A DNA stretch of 13,286 nucleotides from NCBI GenBank assembly GCA_038232935.1, contig JBBSMX010000118.1:1-13286 (forward strand), in the 5' to 3' direction. Made by a program: the position numbers and the translations under genes. The notes under the pieces were generated by a model. That model was given only the letters and a program-made list of their open reading frames with translations. It did not search any database and was not told the origin of the DNA. Of the stretch, positions 1 to 7,648 are shown piece after piece. The DNA comes from JBBSMX01 sp038232935 (GTDB lineage: Bacteria > Bacteroidota > Rhodothermia > Rhodothermales > JANQRZ01). The first letter of the stretch is position 1. Each line of letters starts with the position of its first letter.

Positions 1-1617
1 CTGAGCATCGGGGACGTCGCCGTCCTCACCGACCGTGTAGCTCACGAGGTCGGCCTCGTTGATCTGGAGGAGGCCGCGGAACATGGAGAGCGTGCCGGTG
101 ACGGTGATCTCCGTGCCTCCCGAGATCGTGCCGTCAGCAACATCGTCGAAGAAGTCGCCGGTGGTCTGACGGATGACGAGGCCAGCCGTGTCGTCCTGGA
201 AGTACGTGAACGAGCCCATGGCCCGGGTGACGGTGCCGGTGACGGTGACCGTCGCGCCTACGCCCGCAGCCCGTGCCTCGGCGATCGTCATTTCACCGGC
301 GGCCGGTGCGTTGATGCGGACGGCGAGGTTGTCCTCGACGAAGGGTTCGTTGAAGGCGACCTGGAGCCCGTCTGTTGCGTCGGCGTTCTCGATGCCGATC
401 GTCGCGGATTCGAGGGTCCCGGCGGTCATCTCTAGGTACTGGTAGAGGATGTCGCCGGATTGGGAGAGGATGGCTTGGAACGTATTCCCAGTGTCCTCGC
501 TAAAGCGGGGCACCATATTCCACTGGGCGATAAAACGTCCATCGCCCATGTCCTGGTAATAGATAGTGCCGGCGCTACTGGGGTCGAAGTCGTCCCAGAA
601 CGGGGCGATCAGGTCGTTGGGATCGTTGGGGTCGGGGATGGGGTCGTTCGAGAAGTCCGAGCCGTCGGCCCCGAACGTGAGGTATCCGTTCGAGCCAATG
701 GTGACGCTCTCCTGGTCGTTGCCGTAGAACGAGAACGTGAACGGGAGATCGACCGTCGCGCCCTCGTCGTCGCCGAGGACGAGCTCCGTGCCCGTGCCGG
801 AGATGTCGACGAAATCGAAGGCCGGACCTTCCGGATCGTTCGAGTTGACCCAGGTGTAGCCAAAGGCGTCGGGGCCGCCGGAGGTGGCACCGCCGCCGCC
901 CGTCTCGGACGTGCCGGTGAGCGTGAAGCCCGCGTCGTCACCGCTCGCGGCATCACCGACGCCGCAGACCGCGACGCGCTGGTCGTAGTCCGCGCAGGTC
1001 GTGCCGAAGCCGCCGCCGGGGTTGCGCCAGTGCGAGACCGCGCCGTTGACCGCGACGCTGGCGATCCAGCCCCACTGCCCCCCTGCGCCGAAGTCCATGT
1101 CCGCCTGGACGCTGACCCAGTAGGTGCCCTCGGTGAGGACGACGTCGACGGGGATGTTGAGCGAGCCGTCGCCGTCGAGGTCTACGTCGGCGACGCCGAT
1201 CGCGGAGGCCACTTCGGCACCCGGCGCGCCGGCGTTATCGTCGTAGAAGTACACGTTGGCGAGCGGTGCCGGGCCAACACCGTTGAAGTATTCACCCGGG
1301 GCGAAGACCTCGGTGATGGTCCACGTAGCGCCCGCAGGCACCACGAAGTCGTCGGCGCCCTGGTTGTCGAAGGCGGCGTTCTCTGCTTCGAACTCCTGGG
1401 AGGTGAAGCCGAACTGGCCGAGGTTATCGGTCTGGTCGAAGAGCACCTCGCCGCCCCCGCGCAGGGCGTTGGCCTTTTCGTCGAAGCGCTGGACCGAGGT
1501 GGTCCCGTTGCCGACGAGCGAGGGGGTCTGCTGAGCGTTAGCGGTCGTCCACCAGCCGGTGCCGGCCAAGACGAACGCTGACGCTAGCACGTAGCGTAGG
1601 AAAGTATCAGGTCTCAT
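1..1617 (-). CDS. Secreted multidomain beta-rich protein with C-terminal OB-fold-like domain (partial, 3' end outside window)
   Basis: The frame is open from an ATG at 1617 to the window edge: 539 codons and no stop, so the C-terminus is missing. Residues 1-28 are a clear signal peptide (hydrophobic core about 10-23, cleavage at ANA|QQ), leaving Gln29 as the first mature residue. Residues about 55-230 form a beta-rich Gly/Asp-rich segment like those of Bacteroidota surface proteins (GEYFNG, NVYFYDD, DVDLDGDG). Residues about 250-430 resemble nidogen-like/NHL-associated beta domains (FTFSFYG, TIGSNGYLTFG, APFWDDF, YYQDMGDGRFIAQW). From about 440 an OB-fold-like unit starts (TIAEARAAG, TVTGTVT, TYFQDDTAGLVIRQ), as in the DUF5689/YhcR-type domains of Bacteroidota. 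No catalytic residues are evident. A sorting domain for type IX secretion or further repeats may lie beyond the edge. The leader lacks a Shine-Dalgarno. The function is unknown; an exported, surface or extracellular role is inferred. Domain assignments are by eye. Confidence 0.82.
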   Translation of the reverse strand, partial: MRPDTFLRYVLASAFVLAGTGWWTTANAQQTPSLVGNGTTSVQRFDEKANALRGGGEVLFDQTDNLGQFGFTSQEFEAENAAFDNQGADDFVVPAGATWTITEVFAPGEYFNGVGPAPLANVYFYDDNAGAPGAEVASAIGVADVDLDGDGSLNIPVDVVLTEGTYWVSVQADMDFGAGGQWGWIASVAVNGAVSHWRNPGGGFGTTCADYDQRVAVCGVGDAASGDDAGFTLTGTSETGGGGATSGGPDAFGYTWVNSNDPEGPAFDFVDISGTGTELVLGDDEGATVDLPFTFSFYGNDQESVTIGSNGYLTFGADGSDFSNDPIPDPNDPNDLIAPFWDDFDPSSAGTIYYQDMGDGRFIAQWNMVPRFSEDTGNTFQAILSQSGDILYQYLEMTAGTLESATIGIENADATDGLQVAFNEPFVEDNLAVRINAPAAGEMTIAEARAAGVGATVTVTGTVTRAMGSFTYFQDDTAGLVIRQTTGDFFDDVADGTISGGTEITVTGTLSMFRGLLQINEADLVSYTVGEDGDVPDAQ

Positions 1618-2224
1618 GAGAGTCTGAGGTGGTTAGTGGAGGGATAAAGAGGTCGAGCGGGAAGCTCCGTGCGCCTCGGAGGCGGCACGGGTGGGCGCCG
1701 GTGAGCGGATCGCCCGGGGGCAGAACGTCGAAGCGAGGCGGTGGATTAGCCGGTGACGCGGCCATAACGCCTCTGCGGCGACCCCCTTGTTATACCTGAC
1801 GGCGAAGTAAAGTAGAGCCATGCGGTTCGGTACCGCTCGATCAGATTGCCGCCAGGCGAGGGGCCCTAAGATTAAAGCAAACGTGAAGAAATAAGCAACT
1901 GCTAGACGTTGAAAGTTCGCTCTTATGTCTGGAAAAGCGGACCGAGCCCGTTACGATTCGGTTACCGTGGGTGTAGCGCCGGTCGGTTGTCGCGGGGAGG
2001 GTCCGTCAGTGTCTCGCTGAAGGCACGTGCCCGAACCCCATGGGACGATACACCTCACCCGTCACGCTGTGGGTGTTGCACCGCGCTTCGGAACGTCCGT
2101 GGCCGGGGTGCCAGCGAGGACGGCGACCGCTCGCGCCGCGCTCGGCGGGTGTGGAGGTCGCCGCCGCGGTTTCGGTGCGTACCTTCTGTGCCCTTTCCGC
2201 CGTTGTACCGCTCTCGCCGATCTC
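1618..2224. other. Divergent intergenic region, 607 bp, no gene seen
   Basis: This stretch separates the minus-strand secreted protein gene from the plus-strand DPP IV gene and should hold both promoters. Frames running through it give Arg/Pro/Ser-rich translations without recognisable domains. One of them only extends the DPP IV frame upstream of a clean signal peptide, so I treat it as non-coding. An AT-richer pocket at about 1865-1905 is the most promoter-like part for the minus strand, but I found no good match to the Bacteroidota -33/-7 consensus (TTTG, TAnnTTTG) or to sigma-70 boxes. No terminator, tRNA or long repeat was seen. Confidence 0.5.
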
Positions 2225-4543
2225 ATGCCTCGTCCTATGACCAGACCTCTGTATTGCCTGCTCGTCGTGTGCCTCGTGATCGCCGGCTCGATGCCCGTGG
2301 CGTCGCAGTCCGCGGACACGGCGGAACTGACGCTCGAACGCCTCTTCGCTTCGCCGGAGTTCTACGGCCGGTCGTTCAGTGGGGGCCGTTGGGCCGAGTC
2401 CGGCCCCATCGTCCGCTATATCCAGCGCGACGACGCATCCGGTGCCACGGACCTGATGGAGTACAACCTGGAGACCGATACCCGCCTCCGCCTCATCGAC
2501 GGCAGCCAGCTTAAGAAGCCCGACGGCGACGGCCTCATTCGGATCGAGGACTACGCGTACAGCGCCGACAAGAGCAAGGTCCTCCTCTACACGGACTCCG
2601 AGCGCGTGTGGCGGCAGAACACGAAGGGCTACTACTACGTCTACGACCTCGAAAGCGACACCGTCACGCCGGTCTCGGACCGCGCGGCGGGCTTCCAGAT
2701 GTTCGCCAAGTTCAACCCGGCCGCGACGCAGGTGGCCTTCGTCCGCGACCGCGACCTCTTCGTGGTGGACCTCCCTTCGATGGAGGAGACGCGGCTGACC
2801 GACAGCGGGAGCGACGGCGGCGTCATCAACGGCACATTCGACTGGGTCTACGAGGAGGAACTTGGCCTCCGCGACGGCTTCCGCTGGAGCCCCGACGGCC
2901 GGCACATCGCGTTCTTCCAACTCGACGAATCGAACACGCGCGACTTCGCCCTCACCGACTACCGGGTCCTCTACCCCGAGTACACCCGCTTCCGCTACCC
3001 GAAGGCGGGCGAGACCAACTCCGAGATCCACGTCGGCGTGATCGATATTCCGAGCGGGGAAACGCGCTTCTTCGACACGGACACGTGGAACAGCGGCGGC
3101 GAGGAGCACGAGTACATCGCGCTGATGGGCTGGATGCCCGCCGTTGACGGGACCTCGAACGTCTGGATGGCCCGGATGAACCGCGACCAGAACGACCTCG
3201 ACCTCCTCTACGGCGACCCGACGACGACCACTATCCGCACGGTCCTCACCGAGACCTCGGACACGTACATCGATGTCGAGACCGGCTTCTCGGACCTCGA
3301 CATGGGCACGATCACGTACCTTGACGACGACGAGCACTTCGTCTGGCGCAGCGATCGGAGCGGGTTCAGCCACCTCTACCTCTACGACAACGACGGCACG
3401 TTTATCCGTCAGCTCACCTCGGGCGACTGGGACGTGACGAGCTTCCACGGCATCGACGAAGGCGCCGGGGCGATCTACGTGACGGGCACGCTGGAGAGCC
3501 CCATCGAGCGCCACCTCTACCGCGTCCCGTTCAGCATGACCGGCACGAACGGCACGAACGGGCAGGCGGCGAAGCCGGTGAAGATCACCGACGAGGCGGG
3601 CTGGCACAGCGCCAATACGTCCGGCGACCTCCGCTACTACATCGATACCTATTCCAACGTCACGACGCCGCCCGTCGTCTCCCTCCACACCATCGACGGG
3701 AAGCTGGTGAAGGTGCTGGAGGCGAACGAGGAACTGATCGCCGAAGTCAACGCGCTCGGCCTCGCGCCTGTCGAGTTTATGACCGTTCCTGCCGCCGCCG
3801 GGACGCCGCGCAACGCCTACCTCATCAAACCACGCGACTTCGACCCGAACGAGGCGCACCGGCTGCTGATCCACACCTACGGCGGGCCGGGCTCGCAGGA
3901 GGTCCGCAACGCGTGGGGCGGCACCGAACGGCTCTGGCACTCCATGCTCGCCGAGGAATACGGCATCCTCGTGGCGGGCGTCGACAACCGGGGCACGGGC
4001 GGGCGCGGCAAGCGGTTCAAGGCGCAGACGTACAAAAACCTCGGGCCGATGGAGGCCGAGGACCAGATCGCCGCGGCGCAGTGGTTCGGCGAGCAGCCCT
4101 ACGTCGATGCCGACCACATGGGGATCTGGGGCTGGAGCTACGGCGGCTACCTCACGCTGCTGTCGATGCTCTACGACGAAGGCCCCGAGACCTTCCACCT
4201 CGGCGTCGCCGTCGCGCCCGTCACGAACTGGCGCTTCTACGACACGATCTACACCGAGCGCTACCTCTCGACGCCGCAGAAGAACGCGAAGGGCTACGAC
4301 CTCGGCAGCCCCGTCACCTACGCCGCAAACCTCCGAGACGAGCAGGACCTGCTCATCGTCCACGGCGACGCCGACGACAACGTCCACCCGCAGAATACGT
4401 TCGTGATGGTGGACGCGCTGCAAGCCGAGGGCAAACAGTTCGAGATGATGATCTACCCCGGCCGCACCCACGGCATCAGCGGCGGCATGACCTCGCTCCA
4501 CCTCTATACCCTGTTGACCGACTTCATCACGGAGAATCTGTAG
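2225..4543 (+). CDS. Dipeptidyl peptidase IV, S9B family serine exopeptidase, periplasmic
   Basis: This 772-residue exported prolyl dipeptidase removes N-terminal X-Pro/X-Ala dipeptides from peptides. Residues 1-27 are a signal peptide (core about 9-22), with predicted cleavage at VAS|QS giving Gln28. An eight-bladed-propeller-type DPPIV N-terminal domain spans about 40-490. It carries the double-glutamate motif DWVYEEE (Glu211, Glu212) that binds the substrate amino group in DPP IV. The alpha/beta-hydrolase domain follows: TYGGPGSQ (oxyanion Tyr552), GWSYGG (nucleophile Ser638), FYDTIYTERY (S1-pocket Tyr672 and Tyr676), HGDADDNVH (Asp717, Asn719) and GRTHG (His749). The Ser-Asp and Asp-His spacings match human DPP IV within one residue. 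Full length for the family. The ATG at 2225 is chosen because it opens directly onto the signal peptide; an ATG four codons later (2237) would serve equally. No Shine-Dalgarno. A terminator follows, so it is probably monocistronic. Confidence 0.95.
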   Translation: MPRPMTRPLYCLLVVCLVIAGSMPVASQSADTAELTLERLFASPEFYGRSFSGGRWAESGPIVRYIQRDDASGATDLMEYNLETDTRLRLIDGSQLKKPDGDGLIRIEDYAYSADKSKVLLYTDSERVWRQNTKGYYYVYDLESDTVTPVSDRAAGFQMFAKFNPAATQVAFVRDRDLFVVDLPSMEETRLTDSGSDGGVINGTFDWVYEEELGLRDGFRWSPDGRHIAFFQLDESNTRDFALTDYRVLYPEYTRFRYPKAGETNSEIHVGVIDIPSGETRFFDTDTWNSGGEEHEYIALMGWMPAVDGTSNVWMARMNRDQNDLDLLYGDPTTTTIRTVLTETSDTYIDVETGFSDLDMGTITYLDDDEHFVWRSDRSGFSHLYLYDNDGTFIRQLTSGDWDVTSFHGIDEGAGAIYVTGTLESPIERHLYRVPFSMTGTNGTNGQAAKPVKITDEAGWHSANTSGDLRYYIDTYSNVTTPPVVSLHTIDGKLVKVLEANEELIAEVNALGLAPVEFMTVPAAAGTPRNAYLIKPRDFDPNEAHRLLIHTYGGPGSQEVRNAWGGTERLWHSMLAEEYGILVAGVDNRGTGGRGKRFKAQTYKNLGPMEAEDQIAAAQWFGEQPYVDADHMGIWGWSYGGYLTLLSMLYDEGPETFHLGVAVAPVTNWRFYDTIYTERYLSTPQKNAKGYDLGSPVTYAANLRDEQDLLIVHGDADDNVHPQNTFVMVDALQAEGKQFEMMIYPGRTHGISGGMTSLHLYTLLTDFITENL

Positions 4544-4571
4544 AGTCCCCGGCTCGTCCTCGTTACCTTGG

Positions 4572-4603
4572 GGTGGCCCCGCGAGTGCGGGGTCGCCCTT
4601 TTT
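4572..4603 (+). terminator. Rho-independent terminator after DPP IV gene / possible pyrC attenuator
   Basis: An 11-bp stem has arms GGTGGCCCCGC (4572-4582) and GCGGGGTCGCC (4587-4597). All positions pair, two of them as G-U wobbles, around a GAGT loop. A C and then five T (4599-4603) follow. It begins 28 bp after the DPP IV stop codon. It ends 26 bp before the pyrC start, which leaves very little room for a separate pyrC promoter downstream of it. TACCTTGG at 4564-4571 matches five of the six fixed bases of the Bacteroidota -7 box, but I see no matching -33 element. Confidence 0.85.
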
Positions 4604-4629
4604 CGTTCGGCTCGATCCCCTCCTGCGTG

Positions 4630-5934
4630 ATGGCTCACGACCTGCTCATTCAGAACGGCACGCTTCTCGACCCCGAGACCGGCGAAACCCGTGCGGCCGA
4701 CCTCCTCATCCGCGACGGCAACATCGCTCGGATCGGCGAGAGCCTCGAGGTGGAGGACGGCATCGCGGTCTACGACGCAAGCGACAAGCTGATCTCGCCG
4801 GGGTGGATGGACATGCACGTCCACTTCCGCGAGCCCGGCCTTGAGCACAAGGAGACCATCGCGACGGGTGCACGCGCCGCTGCCTTCGGTGGGTTCACCG
4901 CCGTCGCCTGCATGCCCAACACCGAGCCGCCGATCGCCACGCGCGACGTGGTTGAGTTCGTGCGGAAGCGCGCCGAGGGGTTGGCCGTCGATGTCTATCC
5001 CATCGGGGCCGTCTCGAAGGCGCGGGCGGGCGAGCACCTCGCCGAACTCGGCGACATGGCCGAGGGCGGGGCCGTCGCGTTCTCCGACGACGGATCGCCT
5101 GTGCAGGACGCCGGCCTCATGCGCCGCGCGCTCGAATATGTCCGCACGCTCGACAAGCCGATCCTCGGCCACGAAGAGGACCTCACGCTCAACCCCCACG
5201 GCCACATGCACGAGGGGGCCGTCGCCACGCGCCTCGGCGTGCCCGGCATCCCCGCGCTCGCCGAGGAGGTGATGATCGCCCGCGACGCCATGCTCGCCGA
5301 CTTCACCGGCGGCCACGTCCACATCTGCCACATCTCGACGGCGAAGGCGGTCGAGATCGTCCGCGACGCCAAAGCGAAGGGCATCCCGATGACGGCCGAG
5401 GTCTGCACCCACCACCTCGCCCTCACCGACGAAGCGGTCGAGACCAGCGGCTACGACACGCACACGAAGATGCACCCGCCGCTGCGTACCGCCGCCGACG
5501 TGGCGGCGCTGAAGGCCGGGCTGAAGGACGGCACCATCGACGTGATCGCCACCGACCATGCGCCGCACGCGACGTTCGAGAAAGAGGTCGAGTTCGCGGC
5601 GGCACCGTTCGGCATCCTCGGGCTGGAGACGTGCTGGGGCCTCGTCGGCCGCGAACTGCTGAAACCGGGTGTGCTGACCGTCGCCGAGGCCGTGCGGAAG
5701 CTGACCGTCGAGCCGCGCCGGATTCTTCGGCTCGACCACCCCAAGCTCGAAGAAGGCGCGGCGGCGAATCTCACGATCTTCGACGCCGACACCGAGTGGA
5801 CGTTCGAGGCGCGGCACATCCGATCGAAGAGCAAAAACACCCCGTTTGTCGGCGCGCCTCTCGTGGGGAAAGCGTGGGCGATCTACAACCACGGGCAGTT
5901 TGTGACGGCCGACGGCGCGGAGGCGAAATCGTGA
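4630..5934 (+). CDS. pyrC: Dihydroorotase, class I type
   Basis: This 434-residue cytosolic amidohydrolase interconverts N-carbamoyl-aspartate and dihydroorotate, the third step of de novo pyrimidine synthesis. The metal-site signatures are in the expected order: HVHFREPG (His63, His65 as zinc ligands, Arg67 for substrate), MPNTEPP, SDDGSP (Asp153/Asp154, the Asp that replaces the carboxylated Lys in class I enzymes), GHEED (His181), HICHIST (His234) and ATDHAPH (catalytic Asp309). Numbering and spacing closely follow the Aquifex-type class I enzyme. Allantoinase is the main alternative in this superfamily, but the REPG and DDG signatures favour dihydroorotase. The ATG at 4630 is preceded by an in-frame GTG (4627) and by no Shine-Dalgarno. 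The stop codon overlaps the next gene by 4 bp, so the two are very likely translated from one message. No other pyr genes lie nearby. Confidence 0.94.
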   Translation: MAHDLLIQNGTLLDPETGETRAADLLIRDGNIARIGESLEVEDGIAVYDASDKLISPGWMDMHVHFREPGLEHKETIATGARAAAFGGFTAVACMPNTEPPIATRDVVEFVRKRAEGLAVDVYPIGAVSKARAGEHLAELGDMAEGGAVAFSDDGSPVQDAGLMRRALEYVRTLDKPILGHEEDLTLNPHGHMHEGAVATRLGVPGIPALAEEVMIARDAMLADFTGGHVHICHISTAKAVEIVRDAKAKGIPMTAEVCTHHLALTDEAVETSGYDTHTKMHPPLRTAADVAALKAGLKDGTIDVIATDHAPHATFEKEVEFAAAPFGILGLETCWGLVGRELLKPGVLTVAEAVRKLTVEPRRILRLDHPKLEEGAAANLTIFDADTEWTFEARHIRSKSKNTPFVGAPLVGKAWAIYNHGQFVTADGAEAKS

Positions 5935-6260
5935 GCCCGAACGCGGCGTGGGCGCTGCTCGTCGTCGCCGGCCTCTTCGAGGTCGCGTGGGCGACGGGGT
6001 TGAAGTACACCGACGGCTGGATGCGCCTCGGCCCGACGCTAGGGACGCTCGCGGCGATGGCCGTCAGCGTGTACCTGCTGGGCCGCGCCGTGCAGGTGCT
6101 GCCGGTCGGAACGGCGTACGCGGTGTGGACCGGGATCGGTGCTGTGGGGACGGCGGCGCTCGGGCTCGTCCTCTTCGGCGAGGCGCGGACGGCGGCGCGG
6201 TTCGCCTGCATCGCGCTCATCGTCGTCGGCATCGTCGGCCTCAAGCTGACGGCGCGGTAG
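5931..6260 (+). CDS. sugE: Small multidrug resistance exporter, Gdx/SugE (guanidinium exporter) subtype
   Basis: This 109-residue, four-helix inner-membrane proton antiporter works as a dual-topology dimer in this family. The first helix carries WALLVVAGLFEVAWATGLKY, with the central Glu17 that alternately binds protons and substrate. The third helix carries LPVGTAYAVWTGIGAVG. Both are diagnostic of the Gdx/SugE subtype, which exports guanidinium and some small quaternary ammonium compounds, rather than of EmrE-type broad drug pumps. The length is normal. The start is GTG at 5931, whose GTGA overlaps the pyrC TGA by 4 bp, which suggests translational coupling. No guanidine-riboswitch-like leader precedes it, as expected for a gene read from within an operon. 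No clear terminator for the plus strand follows; the nearest hairpin fits the opposite strand better. Confidence 0.93.
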   Translation: MSPNAAWALLVVAGLFEVAWATGLKYTDGWMRLGPTLGTLAAMAVSVYLLGRAVQVLPVGTAYAVWTGIGAVGTAALGLVLFGEARTAARFACIALIVVGIVGLKLTAR

Positions 6261-6356
6261 CAACGAGCAGGGCGAACGAACAGACGAGGCGGCTCATCGG
6301 TCTCGCCCGCGAGCCACTCGCAACTCGGGAGAATGACGCAGCCTTGGAGGGCGAAA

Positions 6357-6393
6357 GAGAGCCCCCAGCCTCAGAGCGAGGCCGGGGGCTCTC
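6357..6393 (-). terminator. Long-stem terminator downstream of the lipoprotein gene
   Basis: Two 16-bp arms (6357-6372 and 6378-6393) flank a 5-nt loop. Read on the minus strand every position pairs, one of them as a G-U wobble, and TTTCGCCCT follows. Read on the plus strand the same position becomes an A-C mismatch and no T tract follows. The hairpin lies 41 bp past the stop codon of the minus-strand lipoprotein gene and about 96 bp past the end of sugE, so it may partly serve both convergent transcripts. Confidence 0.78.
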
Positions 6394-6434
6394 CTCAAAC
6401 GAGGTGAAGCGGTGCTACGTGTCGCGCGCAGGAA

Positions 6435-7181
6435 TCATTGCCGGTTGAGCGTGATAGGGGCGTTGTTCAGCCCGGCGCCGTTCAGCGTCGCGTTGATCGT
6501 GCTCCCGTTGTCGGAGACCGTCCCAGTCATCGTGATCGGCTCCTGAAGCTGTGGACTCGTCAACTGCAGGTTTACGTTCGGCGCGTTGAACGTGCCGCTG
6601 GCGGTAAGGGGGAACGTGCTCTGTCCGTCAGAAATCGTCCCATTGCCGGTAATGCTGGTCGAAGTATTCGTCAGCGTGAGGTTGAGGGTGATGCCCTGGT
6701 TGCTACCGGCGTACGTCCCCGTCACCGAGACGCCGAAGCCAGGAGGCAGGACGAAGATCGTGAAGCTGAAGCCCGTGTTCTGCCCGATCACGACCTGCTG
6801 CCGGGTGGGCACGAAGCCCTCGATCTGGTTGGTCCCGATAACGCCGAAATAATCGCCGCCGTCAATGACTGCGCTGTTGTTGTTGTCCTTCCAAGCGGCG
6901 ACGAAGTAGGAGCCCGGGTTGATGTTGTTGAAGGTGAAGTTGCCGCCGGCGTCGGTCGCGGTGGTAAACGTCGGGGAGTTGTTCCGGAACTCGTCGAGGC
7001 TCTCGAAAAGAGAGACACGGGTGTTGACGATGTCCCCGCCGGCCCCCTGCGGGAGCGCGATGGTCCCGGAGATGGTGCCGGTCGTCGCCGGCGGGTCGTT
7101 GCTGGCGGAGTCGCAGCCAACAACGGCCAGCATGAGCGGCAGCGCGAGTGACAGAACGAGCAGGAAACGAGGGGTAGGCAT
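6435..7181 (-). CDS. Lipoprotein with transthyretin-like and C-terminal beta-barrel-like domains
   Basis: The protein has 248 residues. Residues 1-22 form a lipoprotein signal peptide ending in the lipobox AVVG|C, so Cys23 is the predicted lipidated residue of a membrane-anchored protein facing the periplasm or surface. Residues about 34-143 look like a carboxypeptidase-regulatory/prealbumin-like beta-sandwich (TISGTIALP, GNFTFNNINPGSYFVAAWKD), with an acidic Asn/Asp loop at about 98-111. Residues about 151-248 are a run of short amphipathic strands rich in Thr, Asn, Ser and Gly, ending ITLNRQ, reminiscent of small lipocalin-like barrels. No enzyme motif is visible; a ligand-binding or structural role is a guess. 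ATG 7181 is chosen over the ATG at 7238 because it starts the signal peptide. The leader is C/A-rich without Shine-Dalgarno. Its terminator is at 6357-6393. Confidence 0.87.
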   Translation of the reverse strand: MPTPRFLLVLSLALPLMLAVVGCDSASNDPPATTGTISGTIALPQGAGGDIVNTRVSLFESLDEFRNNSPTFTTATDAGGNFTFNNINPGSYFVAAWKDNNNSAVIDGGDYFGVIGTNQIEGFVPTRQQVVIGQNTGFSFTIFVLPPGFGVSVTGTYAGSNQGITLNLTLTNTSTSITGNGTISDGQSTFPLTASGTFNAPNVNLQLTSPQLQEPITMTGTVSDNGSTINATLNGAGLNNAPITLNRQ

Positions 7182-7648
7182 GGTAGCGTGGTGTTGGAGT
7201 GGTGAGGGATGGGTTGGAGAATTCGAATCGTTGATCAAGGAGGCGCGCGTTATGTAAAGGAACGCGGTTTCGTATCGAATCGGGTCAAGACGTGGACGAA
7301 GATCGACGGCTGCTTGCTGTTGAGATAGGTCGCTGACGCTTGGTCAACGCGGAGGTTGGGGGGCTAGCCTCATTGCACGCCTAGTCCTATCCGAAGCGGA
7401 GTTTAAAACATATGGGCAAAATAAGAAATACACCGTTGGAGTAGTGCACGGAGGCAAAGAGGCGCAAACGCAGTAGGCGGCCATGAGAGTGCGGCATGTT
7501 GGTTTCCGAATAAGCGGCGGGGCCGAGGCGTGGGACAGGGCACTTCGGCTTCACCGGCTCCTCGCGGTTTCGAGTGACCTTCGATGGGAGCGCGCGGTGG
7601 CGGCGGATCGCTGTCGTACTTTCGCAGGGACCGCACACACCCGCTCGT
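7182..7648. other. Divergent intergenic region, 467 bp, no gene seen
   Basis: This lies between the lipoprotein gene (minus) and the class-V aminotransferase gene (plus) and should carry both promoters. It includes an AT-rich pocket at 7400-7435. Weak promoter-like matches are TATGTTTT on the minus strand near 7404-7411 and TACTTTCG on the plus strand at 7617-7624. Each shares five of six fixed bases with the Bacteroidota -7 box TAnnTTTG, and neither has a convincing -33 box. At 7451-7474 there is a short imperfect repetition of a GAGGCAAA-like unit. Translations through the region look non-coding. Confidence 0.45.

Noticed and set aside
460..1581. 373-codon plus-strand frame
   Set aside because: It is antisense to the secreted protein, which has a clear signal peptide and domain motifs; the plus-strand translation has none.
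2027..2224. 66-codon N-terminal extension of DPP IV
   Set aside because: The added residues are Arg/Ala-rich and would bury the signal peptide; the ATG at 2225 starts it cleanly.
2006..4501. 831-codon open frame on the minus strand, opposite DPP IV
   Set aside because: It mirrors a gene with complete catalytic motifs; its translation is Val/Arg/Asp/Glu-rich without domains, as expected from the antisense of GC-biased codons. A similar 462-codon frame opposite pyrC (4504-5892) was dropped for the same reason.
5840..5935. Guanidine riboswitch for sugE
   Set aside because: The upstream sequence is pyrC coding sequence up to the overlapping stop; no leader space exists.
7449..7480. CRISPR-like or tandem repeat (GAGGCAAA-like units)
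   Set aside because: Only two imperfect copies over about 25 bp, without spacers; may be chance.
7574..7648. GTG-start extension of the class-V aminotransferase
   Set aside because: An ATG at 7649 gives a natural family start; the extra 25 residues show no family resemblance.
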